Below, piece by piece: positions 56,255-64,000 of a stretch of 64,000 nucleotides of DNA. Made by a program: the position numbers and the translations under genes. The notes under the pieces are model-generated. The model did no database searches and was not told the DNA's origin. It saw nothing but the letters and a program-made list of their open reading frames with translations. The stretch's first letter is position 1. Each line of letters opens with the position of its first letter. The stretch is from positions 1-64,000 of the forward strand of contig NZ_SMDD01000002.1 of NCBI RefSeq assembly GCF_004343255.1. The letters run 5' to 3'. Source of the stretch: Laceyella sacchari (lineage in GTDB: Bacteria > Bacillota > Bacilli > Thermoactinomycetales > Thermoactinomycetaceae).

Positions 56255-57283
56255 TTAGCCATGCAATTTATGTTGGTGCTTGCGCAGTATCACCGCAAAA
56301 AATGGAGCTCCCACAAATGCAGTGATGACACCCAACGGCAATTCGCGCGGCTCCAGAACCACCCGGGCCAACGCATCCGCCCAAATGAGGAAGATGGCCC
56401 CCGCCAGCAGGGAGAGTGGAATCAGCGTCCGATGATCCCCTCCGGTCAGCATCCGCATGATATGGGGGATCACCAGCCCAACAAATCCAATCATTCCCGC
56501 CACTGAAACCGCCGCACCTGTCATCAGCGACGCGAGCAAAATCAATCCCAAACGAACTTGACTGACAGACAGTCCCAAATGCGTGGCCGAACGATCGCCC
56601 AGTGCAAACAAATTCAACTCCCTGCTGAACAACCAACACAGCACAAAACCACCAACGCAAAACGGCAAAACTGCTTCTACATGTTGCCACTCACGGAGCG
56701 CCAAACTCCCCATCAACCAAAATTGAATCCGGTTGAGCTCTTCCGGGGACAGCGAGATGATCAAGGTGAGTACCGCGCCGAAAAACGCCTGCACCACGAC
56801 CCCCGCCAAAATCAGCGAAGTCACCTGAAGATGCTTTCTAATCTGCGCCAAGCGCAACACCAGCAATACAGAGATTGCGGCTCCGAAAAATGCTGCCAGC
56901 GGCAACGACCAACTGCCCAACAAGGACAGCCCCCATCCCGTGATCACAATGAGCGCGCTGCCAACCGCCGCTCCAGACGAAACCCCCAAAACATAAGGAT
57001 CAGCCAGCGGGTTGCGCAAAATCCCTTGAAACACGGTGCCGGCAACAGCCAGCGTTCCACCGATCAACGCAACCAAAATCACCCGTGGCAACCGCAATTC
57101 CCATATGATCACCGCATCCGGCTCCATGCTTGCGCCATTTCCTGTTAAAACATGATCGACAATCACCCGCCAGACTGTGCCGATTCCGATCTCCGCGCTT
57201 CCCACCGACACGGCGGCGGCCAACGAAAAAAGAAGGCAGAGGAACAATCCTCCGCCCCAAACTAACGCTTGCCCCTTACTCAC
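56255..57283 (-). CDS. btuC: FecCD/BtuC-type ABC transporter permease
   Basis: Membrane channel of the importer, 342 residues and about ten spans. Typical motifs are RLPRVILVALIGGTLAVAGT (about 64-83), QGILRNPLADPYVLGVSSGA (about 85-104) and GFVGLVIPHIMRML (about 265-278). It overlaps the binding-protein gene by four bases. Confidence 0.93.
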   Translation of the reverse strand: MSKGQALVWGGGLFLCLLFSLAAAVSVGSAEIGIGTVWRVIVDHVLTGNGASMEPDAVIIWELRLPRVILVALIGGTLAVAGTVFQGILRNPLADPYVLGVSSGAAVGSALIVITGWGLSLLGSWSLPLAAFFGAAISVLLVLRLAQIRKHLQVTSLILAGVVVQAFFGAVLTLIISLSPEELNRIQFWLMGSLALREWQHVEAVLPFCVGGFVLCWLFSRELNLFALGDRSATHLGLSVSQVRLGLILLASLMTGAAVSVAGMIGFVGLVIPHIMRMLTGGDHRTLIPLSLLAGAIFLIWADALARVVLEPRELPLGVITAFVGAPFFAVILRKHQHKLHG

Positions 57284-58230
57284 CTCTGTTCACCGAATCT
57301 TTCAGGGTAAAATTGCTCGGCCATTTCCTTCACCCCTTGGAAGATCCGCGGACCGGGGCGGTTGGTCAGATTCGGGTCAACCACATAGACGCGTTTCCCT
57401 TTGACGGCATTCACCGTCGACCAGCCTTGGCGTTTCAGGATTTGGTCTGTGCTTCCATAAGAAGAAATGATAATATCAGGATTCCATTTGACCACTTGTT
57501 CGGCCGACACTTGGGGCCATCCTTTCAACCCGGCCGCCACATTCTCACCACCTGCGGTTGTGACCAATTCATTCATAAATGTGTCACCGCCGACAGTGTA
57601 CAGTGTCGGGTCCAACTCCACAAACACTTTCACCCGCTGATCCTTGGGTACATTGACCACTTTGCCGTAAATGTCGCGATGCTCTTTCTGCATTTTGGCG
57701 ATCAACAAGTCTGCTTCGCGCGCCGTATTGGTCGCTGTGGCGATGATTGCAATCGAACGGTAAATGTCTTTAAAACTCTTAGCGTCCAATACCAAAACAG
57801 GAATGCCCAGTTTTTTCAACTGCTCCAGCGTCGCTTTGTCATTGGCGCCGTTGGCCAGCACCAAATCCGGTTTCAAGCTGACCACTTTCTCCACATTGAT
57901 CTTAAAGTCGCCCACTTTGGGCAATTTCTTCACTGCGGCCGGATAATCGTCATTAGTCGTAACACCGACCATTTTTTGATCAAGGCCAAGTGCATAAGCG
58001 ATTTCCGTGTTGCTGGGCATCAGTGAAACAATGCGTTTGGGCTCTTGCTTGATAGTCACCTTGTTGCCCGCTTGGTCGGCCACCTCTACCGGATATTTCA
58101 CCGCTGCCGGTTTCACTGGCGTGTTGAGGCGTCCCTCCGTCCCACCGGATGGCGCGCAACCCACTGCACCAAGCACCAGCAACAGACTCAGGCACAGCAG
58201 TCCCCATCGTTTTTTCCACTTCACACTCAT
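57280..58230 (-). CDS. btuF: cobalamin-binding lipoprotein, ABC transporter (BtuF-like)
   Basis: Extracellular substrate-binding lipoprotein, 316 residues. The signal ends in a lipobox LGAVGC (Cys about 24). The domain order matches class III periplasmic binding proteins, with PKRIVSLMPSNTEIAYALGL (about 66-85) and KPDLVLANG. The ATG at 58228-58230 follows AAAGGAGCGG. It is the first gene after the cobalamin riboswitch, so B12 rather than siderophore import is strongly favoured. Confidence 0.92.
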   Translation of the reverse strand: MSVKWKKRWGLLCLSLLLVLGAVGCAPSGGTEGRLNTPVKPAAVKYPVEVADQAGNKVTIKQEPKRIVSLMPSNTEIAYALGLDQKMVGVTTNDDYPAAVKKLPKVGDFKINVEKVVSLKPDLVLANGANDKATLEQLKKLGIPVLVLDAKSFKDIYRSIAIIATATNTAREADLLIAKMQKEHRDIYGKVVNVPKDQRVKVFVELDPTLYTVGGDTFMNELVTTAGGENVAAGLKGWPQVSAEQVVKWNPDIIISSYGSTDQILKRQGWSTVNAVKGKRVYVVDPNLTNRPGPRIFQGVKEMAEQFYPERFGEQR

Positions 58231-58257
58231 GTCTTCCGCTCCTTTCTTGATGCACAC

Positions 58258-58290
58258 ATAAAAACCTGTGCTTCCTTTGAGGGCACAGGC
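58258..58290 (-). terminator. riboswitch-linked intrinsic terminator
   Basis: On the minus strand GCCTGTGC and GCACAGG form a stem with an 11-nt loop followed by TTTTTAT, between the riboswitch and btuF. A second hairpin (GTTCTCCTT/AAGGAGAAC, near 58341-58367) without a T-run lies between this terminator and the aptamer and could be part of the antiterminator. Confidence 0.75.
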
Positions 58291-58385
58291 TGGAGAAAGG
58301 CATGCGAAACAACGCGGGACACTGACCCGCCACGCACGCGGTTCTCCTTAACCCACGAAGGAGAACGCAAGTGGACGTATGGAAA

Positions 58386-58530
58386 AGGCAGGTCTCCTGG
58401 CTTAGGGTTCATCGTCCAACTGCGCCTTCCCATCGACGAAGCGACAGTGGCCAGCATACGCTTGCAGTTTTCCTCTCCCTTCACAGTGGCGGGACCGCGC
58501 CGGATTCGCACCGGTCTTCCCTCTTCGCTC
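58386..58530 (-). ncRNA. cobalamin riboswitch
   Basis: On the minus strand the class hallmarks appear in order: GGGAAGACCGGTGCGAATCC, GCGGTCCCGCCACTGTGA, a second GCCACTG, and the B12-box-containing end GCCAGGAGACCTGCC. The element precedes the B12 importer operon and a linked terminator, so adenosylcobalamin would switch transcription off. Confidence 0.96.
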
Positions 58531-58656
58531 TCTTATATAAGAAAGACCTTTTCCCCTATTCACTTCGTTCGTTATCATTATAATGGAAAGGGAAACCCGT
58601 TGCAATTTTGCAAATTCAGGCATCTTATCTCATTCGACCATCACAGGAGGAATGTT

Positions 58657-59511
58657 ATGAACCGCATATCATTTGCGCTCGACCTGGGCAAAGAAGAACG
58701 CGTCATCCGCGGAGACTTGTTTCTGCCGGAAGACACCGGTCGACCCGCTCCTACCGTACTCGTCTGTCACGGATTTAAAGGGTTCAAAGATTGGGGCTTT
58801 TTTCCTGAGTTGGGGCAAAAACTGGCGGAAGCCGGATTGGCGGCCATCACGTTCAACTTCTCCATGAATGGCGTTGGCAAAGACCTCGAGCATTTCACTG
58901 AGTTGGATAAATTCTCACGAAACACCTTTAGCCGCGAACAGGAGGATTTGGTCCGCCTTGTGCAAGCGTTGCGGCAAGGAGAGATCCCACAGGCAACACG
59001 ATGCGACCTGACGCGATTGGGCATCATGGGCCACAGCCGTGGCGGCGGCAATAGTTTGCTGTACGCATTGGACCATTCCGAAGAGGTGAAAGCGGCTGTC
59101 GTCTGGAACAGTATTCACCGCGTTGACTTTTTCCAACCTGAACTGCTGGAAGAATTGCGAAACAAAGGCATTACCCATGTCATGAATGCCCGGACTGGTC
59201 AACGCTTGCCGATTCGGCGCGAAGTCTTGGATGACATTGAAGCGAACCGCGACCGTTTTAATCTTTTGGGACGATTGCCTCAACTCACCCAACCGCTGTT
59301 GCTGGTGCAAGGAGGACAAGACCTGCCCGGCTTATATGAAGGAGCCGTGCGGATGGCTGAAGCCGCACCACAAGCAACACTGCATGTGATCCCAGAAGCT
59401 AACCACACCATGGGCGCTGTACATCCGTTTGCCGGGGTGACTCCCGCGCTGGAAGAAGCAATCCGGGTCACCGCCGAATTCTTCACGCAGCAATTGGAAA
59501 AACAAGGATGA
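58657..59511 (+). CDS. alpha/beta hydrolase (dienelactone hydrolase-like)
   Basis: A 284-residue serine hydrolase without a signal peptide. The nucleophile elbow is GIMGHSRGGG (about 122-131), the oxyanion region is VLVCHGFKGFKDWGFFPE (about 34-51), and the catalytic His is probably in EANHTMGAVHPF (about 250). Substrate unknown. AGGAGG precedes the ATG. Confidence 0.87.
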   Translation: MNRISFALDLGKEERVIRGDLFLPEDTGRPAPTVLVCHGFKGFKDWGFFPELGQKLAEAGLAAITFNFSMNGVGKDLEHFTELDKFSRNTFSREQEDLVRLVQALRQGEIPQATRCDLTRLGIMGHSRGGGNSLLYALDHSEEVKAAVVWNSIHRVDFFQPELLEELRNKGITHVMNARTGQRLPIRREVLDDIEANRDRFNLLGRLPQLTQPLLLVQGGQDLPGLYEGAVRMAEAAPQATLHVIPEANHTMGAVHPFAGVTPALEEAIRVTAEFFTQQLEKQG

Positions 59512-59651
59512 GTTGGGATTACCAAGTCCGCAAAATTGCGCTTGCCAAGCAGGACGGGTAGACTAATATATAGGAAGGGCCATGGACTCACCGCCGTGAA
59601 CAAGTCAAGGAGACGGCCCAACGGCTTAACTACAGGAAGCGGGTGATATGA

Positions 59652-59978
59652 ATGGAACCGCGTCAATCGGAAGAGCATCCCGCCTGTGCCAACCCAACCG
59701 AACGGAAAAGCCATCATTCCGAGAAAGTGAAAACCAACCTTACTTCCCGCCTAAACCGGATCGAAGGACAAGTGCGCGGGATCAAAAAAATGATTGAAAA
59801 TGATACGTATTGCGATGATGTGCTTAATCAGATCTCCGCTGTACAATCTGCATTGAACAGTGTCGGCAAAATCCTCTTGGAAGGGCATTTGCGCAGTTGC
59901 GTCACGGAACGTCTCCAAGAAGGAGACACAGAAGTGATTGAGGAACTGCTCACCACCGTAAAAAAACTGATGAAATGA
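59652..59978 (+). CDS. CsoR/RcnR-type metal-sensing repressor (DUF156)
   Basis: A 108-residue all-helical repressor. Family marks are LTSRLNRIEGQVRGIKKMIE (about 30-49), then CDDVLNQISAVQSALNSVGK (about 54-73) and EGHLRSCV. Cys about 54, His about 79 and Cys about 83 supply the C-H-C set of copper sensors. The N-terminus adds a His/Cys-containing extension. No copA, copZ or rcn-type gene is next to it, so the metal and targets are uncertain. A terminator follows. Confidence 0.88.
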   Translation: MEPRQSEEHPACANPTERKSHHSEKVKTNLTSRLNRIEGQVRGIKKMIENDTYCDDVLNQISAVQSALNSVGKILLEGHLRSCVTERLQEGDTEVIEELLTTVKKLMK

Positions 59979-59980
59979 AC

Positions 59981-60018
59981 GAAGCGGCTTGCGCTAAAAG
60001 AAGCAAGCCGCTTTCGTT
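59981..60018 (+). terminator. intrinsic terminator of the CsoR-type gene
   Basis: GCGGCTTGC and GCAAGCCGC form a stem with a 10-nt loop followed by TTTCGTTTG. Confidence 0.85.
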
Positions 60019-60284
60019 TGTTGACACAGCTCTTTTATTGACAAACTCCAATCTAGACAAAGCACTACCGTTTTAACTTTTGCATTCAGTTCTCCACTTG
60101 ATTAAAGCTCCAGTAACAATGCTTTTCCCAAAACGATCTGCAATATTAAATCAACTCCCTAACATACTCATTTCATTAAAATCAGCTTTCTCATCACCAG
60201 CCAGGATTTTCCTGGATTTTTATATACTTACAAAATTGATTTAAAATAGTTATAAATGTTAGGTGATATATCCTTCAACAAACA
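60019..60284. other. AT-rich intergenic region, no gene
   Basis: About 265 bases between the CsoR-type gene and the acyl-CoA ligase terminator. It is AT-rich with no frame, promoter pair or repeat that I can support. Confidence 0.4.
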
Positions 60285-60316
60285 ACAAACCGCCCTCCCG
60301 CGAGGACGGTTTGCTT
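60285..60316 (-). terminator. intrinsic terminator of the acyl-CoA ligase gene
   Basis: On the minus strand CAAACCGTCCTC and GAGGGCGGTTTG form a stem with a GCGG loop, followed by TTGTTTG. Confidence 0.8.
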
Positions 60317-60322
60317 TCCCCA

Positions 60323-61837
60323 TTATAAACGGCGTAACACCTGTTCTTTTAATCGATGCTTCATTACTTTGCCCAAACCGTTTTTGGGCAACTGCTCCAC
60401 AAACATCACTTCCGGCACTTTGTAAGCCGCCAACCGCTCGCGGCACAGATGAATCACCTCTTCTGCTGCAAGCGCGCTACCCGATTTTTTAATAATGCAT
60501 GCGCATGGCGCTTCTCCCATCACTTCATGCGGAACGCCAATTACCGCCACTTCTAACACATCTGGCAACTGATGGATCACTTCTTCGATTTCATCGGGGT
60601 ACACATTGTCCCCACCATACACGATCACATCTTTATAGCGGCTCGATATATACAAAAAGCCTTCTTCGTCCACATAACCAGCATCGCCCGTATGAAACCA
60701 ACCATCGCGCAACACCTTGGCCGTTGCCTCTGGATTGCGCCAATACCCTTGGAACAGATATGGACTTCTGACCACGACCTCCCCAATCTCACCCGGCGGC
60801 AACGGCGCGCCTGTTTCGGGATCGGCAATTTTCAATTCCACGCCCGGGGCCAGTTTGCCGACTGAATCAGCTTTGTTCAGACCCATGGTCGGATTCCACC
60901 CGCTGATGGCCCATGCTTCCGTGCTACCATAACCTTGCCCCATCACCAACCCCAGTTGGCAATACTCTTTGATAAGCGAAGCGGGCACATGTGTCCCACC
61001 GGAGGAGAGAAAGCGCAAGGAAGACAAATCCCGGTGTCCATGCTTCAACTCCTCCAGCATGTAGCGGTATACCGCCGGAAACGCGAACATAACGTTGATC
61101 TTCTCCCGCTCGATCGTATCCAAGATGGCAACCGGACGATCATCGGCCAAAAATACCATGGTAACGCCATGCTTAACATTGCTGACCATCATCATGGTGC
61201 TACTCATGTGAAACAACGGATGCACGGCCAAAAACTTTATTCCCGGTGGAAAGTTCTGCCGAATCTGTTCGGCGCTAAAGTAAGCGTCCACTCCCTTATG
61301 TGCAATCATGCAGCCTTTAGGCAAACCCGTCGTTCCCGACGTGAACAGCATAAAAGCGAGATCATCATCAGCCGGCTGAACCTCAGGCGGTTCCGTAACC
61401 GGATACTCCGTGAACACTGCCGCAAAACTCTCCACCAACGACAAACCTTTACCCACGGGTAACACATGCGGCACGGTGGCTTTTTCTTTCACAAATTGCA
61501 ACGCATCTGCATACTCTTCATCATAAAATAAAACCTTTGGTTCAGCGCTCTCCATAATGTTAGACAGTTCATATGCCGTCAATCGCCAATTCAAGGGGAT
61601 CACCACCGCACCCACCCGAATGGCGGCAAACAGGATTGTTGGAAAAGGATGATGGTTTTTGCACAAGATGCCAATCCGATCCCCTTTTTCCACACCCAGT
61701 TCGAGCAAGTAGTGCGCCAATTGGTTAACCCGCTCATAAAATTGCCGATAGGTAAACCGTTCTGCTCCTCCGACTACTGCTTCTACTTCCGGTGTGAGCT
61801 CAGCACGTTCCCTTAAGTATGATTGAATGGTTCCCAT
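60323..61837 (-). CDS. long-chain acyl-CoA ligase (AMP-dependent synthetase)
   Basis: Activates a fatty or aromatic acid. The 504 residues match the FadD/LcfB branch. The P-loop is MLFTSGTTGLPKGCM (about 167-181), A4/A5 MGQGYGSTEAWAISG (about 300-314), and the C-terminal lysine is in LPKNGLGKVMKHRLK (about 484-498). YRNG-type GWFHTGDAGYVDEEGFLYI (about 385) is clear. Substrate unknown. No beta-oxidation genes adjoin it. Confidence 0.9.
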   Translation of the reverse strand: MGTIQSYLRERAELTPEVEAVVGGAERFTYRQFYERVNQLAHYLLELGVEKGDRIGILCKNHHPFPTILFAAIRVGAVVIPLNWRLTAYELSNIMESAEPKVLFYDEEYADALQFVKEKATVPHVLPVGKGLSLVESFAAVFTEYPVTEPPEVQPADDDLAFMLFTSGTTGLPKGCMIAHKGVDAYFSAEQIRQNFPPGIKFLAVHPLFHMSSTMMMVSNVKHGVTMVFLADDRPVAILDTIEREKINVMFAFPAVYRYMLEELKHGHRDLSSLRFLSSGGTHVPASLIKEYCQLGLVMGQGYGSTEAWAISGWNPTMGLNKADSVGKLAPGVELKIADPETGAPLPPGEIGEVVVRSPYLFQGYWRNPEATAKVLRDGWFHTGDAGYVDEEGFLYISSRYKDVIVYGGDNVYPDEIEEVIHQLPDVLEVAVIGVPHEVMGEAPCACIIKKSGSALAAEEVIHLCRERLAAYKVPEVMFVEQLPKNGLGKVMKHRLKEQVLRRL

Positions 61838-61934
61838 CGCCCATGTTCCCCCTTTATCTAATCTACTCCCTGTTCTATTTTAATAAATGAACCTGTGTAT
61901 GTATATTTTAGATTACCGAAATAAATACAAAACA

Positions 61935-61968
61935 AAAAGACCGGCCCAGAAAGCTCCGGTCTTTTATG
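61935..61968. terminator. hairpin terminator between the Clp-fold protease and the acyl-CoA ligase
   Basis: AAAGACCGG and CCGGTCTTT form a stem with an 11-nt loop, A/T runs on both sides. It would end the protease transcript on the minus strand. Confidence 0.8.
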
Positions 61969-62052
61969 CGATAGGGGTTATGGCGTATTCACATGCGTGT
62001 GCATCTCCACCTCACTATAACATAAAACTCTCATTATAAAAATGTATTTTCA

Positions 62053-62928
62053 TTAAAACATCACTGAAGAGCTGGTACTTTCAAAAATTTTGATCGCCGT
62101 TTTCTCTCGCATGTAAACAAGGTACCTCTTGTACAAACGCCAAATGGCCTGCCACACTTCATCATTGTACGGCATGTAAGTGATCTTCAGCCCGATCGCC
62201 ATGGCTTCTTGGTAATTGATCACCGACCCATGATTAGGGTACTTTTCGATGTTGGTCAGTGTTTCGGCGATTCGCTTAGCGGCGAGCGGGTTGTTTTTGT
62301 ACATGGACCGGGACAGCCACTTGACGGCTAAACGTTTTGAATGTTCAATCGATTTATAACAAAAATCGATCAGGGCGGCATCAACGCCTTGCAAAAACGG
62401 TAGATACGCCGCATTGAGAGGTTGTCCGGCCGCATGCTCCCGCTTGATCATTTCCAGTCCGTTCAAAAAAGCTTGAGCCGGTCGATACTGATACCCAAAA
62501 GCCGTGGGTATGGAAATCTGCGGATCGATCGGCCCCAATTCCGAAGTGTTGCTCATCACGATCTCATCACCGGCGAGGCTGATCAACGTCGCTGCGCTTT
62601 TCGCCGCTTGCGGCACAATCACGCGCAAATGACTCGTCTTGGACAACAACGTATGCACCAGCGTCTCCGCCGCATTCGGGTCCCCGCCCGGACTTTCAAT
62701 AAGCAAATCCACATTGCAATCATCTTCCAAAGAAGCTACAATCTCATGAAATGGCGCAATATCCTCCCGGGTGATGGCACTTTCCGGATGTGTGATATTC
62801 GCAATGTACACCAACAGCCTGCGCCCCGTCACCGTCTCGATCTCTTTGATCAGCTCCTGCCGCTCATAGCGATCGCGATGGATAGCATGGAACAAAGGCG
62901 TTTGCTTCGGCATATGAAGTTGACTCAT
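62053..62928 (-). CDS. SDH-type Clp-fold serine protease (SppA/ClpP-like)
   Basis: A 291-residue protein of the serine dehydrogenase proteinase (PF01972-like) family with a ClpP/crotonase fold. Marks are LLVYIANITHPESAITREDI (about 38-57), LLIESPGGDPNAAETLVHTL (about 74-93, GG oxyanion site) and the nucleophile in VPQAAKSAATLISLAGDEI (about 104-122). It lacks a signal peptide, so it acts in the cytoplasm. The gene lies 29 bases after a 60-residue ORF on the same strand. The C-terminal third (190-291) is helical and not typical of SppA. Confidence 0.8.
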   Translation of the reverse strand: MSQLHMPKQTPLFHAIHRDRYERQELIKEIETVTGRRLLVYIANITHPESAITREDIAPFHEIVASLEDDCNVDLLIESPGGDPNAAETLVHTLLSKTSHLRVIVPQAAKSAATLISLAGDEIVMSNTSELGPIDPQISIPTAFGYQYRPAQAFLNGLEMIKREHAAGQPLNAAYLPFLQGVDAALIDFCYKSIEHSKRLAVKWLSRSMYKNNPLAAKRIAETLTNIEKYPNHGSVINYQEAMAIGLKITYMPYNDEVWQAIWRLYKRYLVYMREKTAIKIFESTSSSVMF

Positions 62929-62957
62929 AGATTGGTAGTCTCCTTCACTTCGATAAT

Positions 62958-63140
62958 CTATTCCCCTCTAAAAGGTCTGCCATATAACTTCTCCTTACTG
63001 GGCTTAATCCCCAGCACTTCCATGTCCTTCTTCAGCTTCTGTACGGACTTGGCGAACATCTCGTACTCGTTCTCTTGGTTGTTATGGCGTTTGGACAACA
63101 GCTCATCTCTGGCTGCCAACAGGGCGTGAAACATCATCAT
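62958..63140 (-). CDS. 60-residue helical protein, partner of the Clp-fold protease gene
   Basis: Unrecognised small protein. GGAGGG lies three to nine bases before a run of ATG codons (63140 and the next two), so the exact start is uncertain. Residues 1-45 are predicted amphipathic helices (LLAARDELLSKRHNNQENEY), ending in the basic, Gly-containing tail KLYGRPFRGE. The close spacing upstream of the protease suggests an adaptor or inhibitor, but that is inference. Confidence 0.6.
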   Translation of the reverse strand: MMMFHALLAARDELLSKRHNNQENEYEMFAKSVQKLKKDMEVLGIKPSKEKLYGRPFRGE

Positions 63141-63503
63141 CTACCCTCCTTACCTCGTGAGCAACACTAATTACATTATACTATATGCACACCATATCCA
63201 AAAGATACAGACAGTTGACATGGAGGTGTAGCATAAACTTTTCCTTTCAGCGCCATATCCGGGATAAAGCGAACCTCCCTCACAATGGATCAAACAAAGT
63301 GTCACAAAAAAATGAATATTTCATTCTATCATTTCTTCCAAGTTTCTCCAACCTTGCACCTCCCAATGACCTTCTGCTAGACTTGATGAATGATAGAATC
63401 AAACCTGTCGCAATTTCTGAATACCTTCACTCGATAAATAGCACATTCCAATGCGACGGCCACATTTTTCACTACAGATGAAAGGCACAAAGGAGACATT
63501 CCC
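63141..63503. other. divergent regulatory region with an 11-bp inverted repeat
   Basis: About 360 bases. On the minus strand TATAAT (63175-63180) can serve the small gene at 63140. ATTCTATCATT (63323-63333) and AATGATAGAAT (63389-63399) are exact complements 55 bases apart, the second one including TAGAAT as a possible -10 for the DUF2797 gene. No gene is present in this region. Confidence 0.45.
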
Positions 63504-64000
63504 TTGAAACATATCGGATTTTTGCAAGCACTGGAACACGAGCCGGCTGATCGGATCGAATATCAGTTGCGGCTCGACGATGAGAAGATCGCCCTCAACG
63601 AACTGTTGGGGCAATCGATTGAGCTCTCCTTCTTGGACGAGCTTCAATGCATTTACTGCGGGCGCATAACCAAAAAGTTTTACGGCAAAAACAATTCCTG
63701 CTATCCTTGTTACCGCGATCTGCCTGAAAACGACTTGTGCATCGTCAAGCCGGAGTTGTGCCACTATCATCAAGGCACTTGCCGAGATGCAACTTTTGGC
63801 GAACTTCATTGCCTGCAACCCCACATTGTTTATCTGGCTTTGAGCAGTAACGTCAAGGTCGGCATCACCCGCAAAACCAACATGATGAAGCGCTGGATCG
63901 ACCAGGGCGCTTCACAAGCTGTGGCGATCATGGAAGTACCCAGCCGCAAGGACGCTGGAGACATCGAGATTATCCTCGCCCAATACGTCAAAGACAAAAC
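63504..64000 (+). CDS. DUF2797 domain protein, partial (3' end beyond the window)
   Basis: At least 165 residues. The TTG at 63504 follows AAGGAG at eight bases. A zinc-site-like segment CIYCGRITKKFYGKNNSCYP (about 50-69) and CRDATFGELHC (about 95-105) is followed by VKVGITRKTNMMKRWIDQGA (about 121-140), a GIY-YIG-like element typical of DUF2797. The function is unknown. The frame is open at the window edge. Confidence 0.85.
   Translation, partial: MKHIGFLQALEHEPADRIEYQLRLDDEKIALNELLGQSIELSFLDELQCIYCGRITKKFYGKNNSCYPCYRDLPENDLCIVKPELCHYHQGTCRDATFGELHCLQPHIVYLALSSNVKVGITRKTNMMKRWIDQGASQAVAIMEVPSRKDAGDIEIILAQYVKDK

Noticed and set aside
57130-58026. 298-codon plus-strand open frame opposite btuC/btuF
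   Set aside because: Antisense to a complete, riboswitch-led operon, with no ribosome binding site.

Overview
The window looks like chromosomal DNA of a spore-forming, Gram-positive Bacillales bacterium of moderate GC. The clues are sigI/rsgI, an AbrB/SpoVT-type regulator, bacilliredoxin, DUF1128, DUF309, ytqA/ytqB, a YthA-type cytochrome bd, strong AGGAGG-type ribosome binding sites and many classical intrinsic terminators. A thermophilic Thermoactinomycetaceae-like source is possible, but that is inference. No tRNA gene, CRISPR array, intact insertion sequence or prophage was seen. Nearly all of the window is core metabolism, and the less ordinary material is regulatory DNA and a few small or unusual genes.

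Layout. Position 1-73 is the 5' end of a 23S rRNA gene (minus strand). It has no 16S gene upstream; tandem promoter-like sequences and the terminator of a protein gene precede it. From 0.4 to 16 kb, all on the minus strand, come cytochrome bd oxidase (cydAB), a leucine dehydrogenase/branched-chain 2-oxoacid dehydrogenase operon without its own E3, two crotonases, an AbrB-like regulator with a cysteine-rich tail, sigI-rsgI, an acyl-CoA synthetase and an amino-acid permease. From 16 to 25 kb come an esterase, a membrane protein with a Ser/Cys-rich tail, bacilliredoxin, the RNA ligase rtcB behind a strongly structured leader, the queuosine operon queE-C-D-F, a decayed divergent GntR/PPOX gene pair and an IclR regulator.

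From 25 to 37 kb: aconitase, divergent from iclR with a shared 17-bp palindrome at both promoters; an M50 protease; a GNAT protein; a lone ABC ATPase; a TPP riboswitch with thiC; the 2H phosphoesterase thpR; thiol peroxidase; and small conserved genes. From 37 to 50 kb: the full pyruvate dehydrogenase operon (pdhA-B-C-lpd, with a hairpin between B and C), a candidate small RNA with a 12-codon ORF, a CNNM transporter, a Cof-type phosphatase, ytqA-ytqB (tRNA wobble uridine modification), an S1-domain protein, pckA and udk. From 50 to 64 kb: a DUF3050 gene, gcvH, thioredoxin-like and peroxiredoxin genes with a PerR box, an ArsC/Spx-like protein, a cobalamin riboswitch with a B12 uptake operon, a CsoR-type regulator, an acyl-CoA ligase, an SDH-type Clp-fold protease with a 60-residue partner, and a DUF2797 gene cut by the window edge.

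How the genes fit together. Aconitase, pyruvate dehydrogenase, branched-chain 2-oxoacid dehydrogenase and PEP carboxykinase form a central-carbon theme. The octamer GTTTCACT recurs upstream of all four and of the iclR gene, which suggests, without proving, a local IclR-type regulon. The only lipoamide dehydrogenase in the window is in the pdh operon and may also serve the branched-chain complex and the glycine cleavage H protein.
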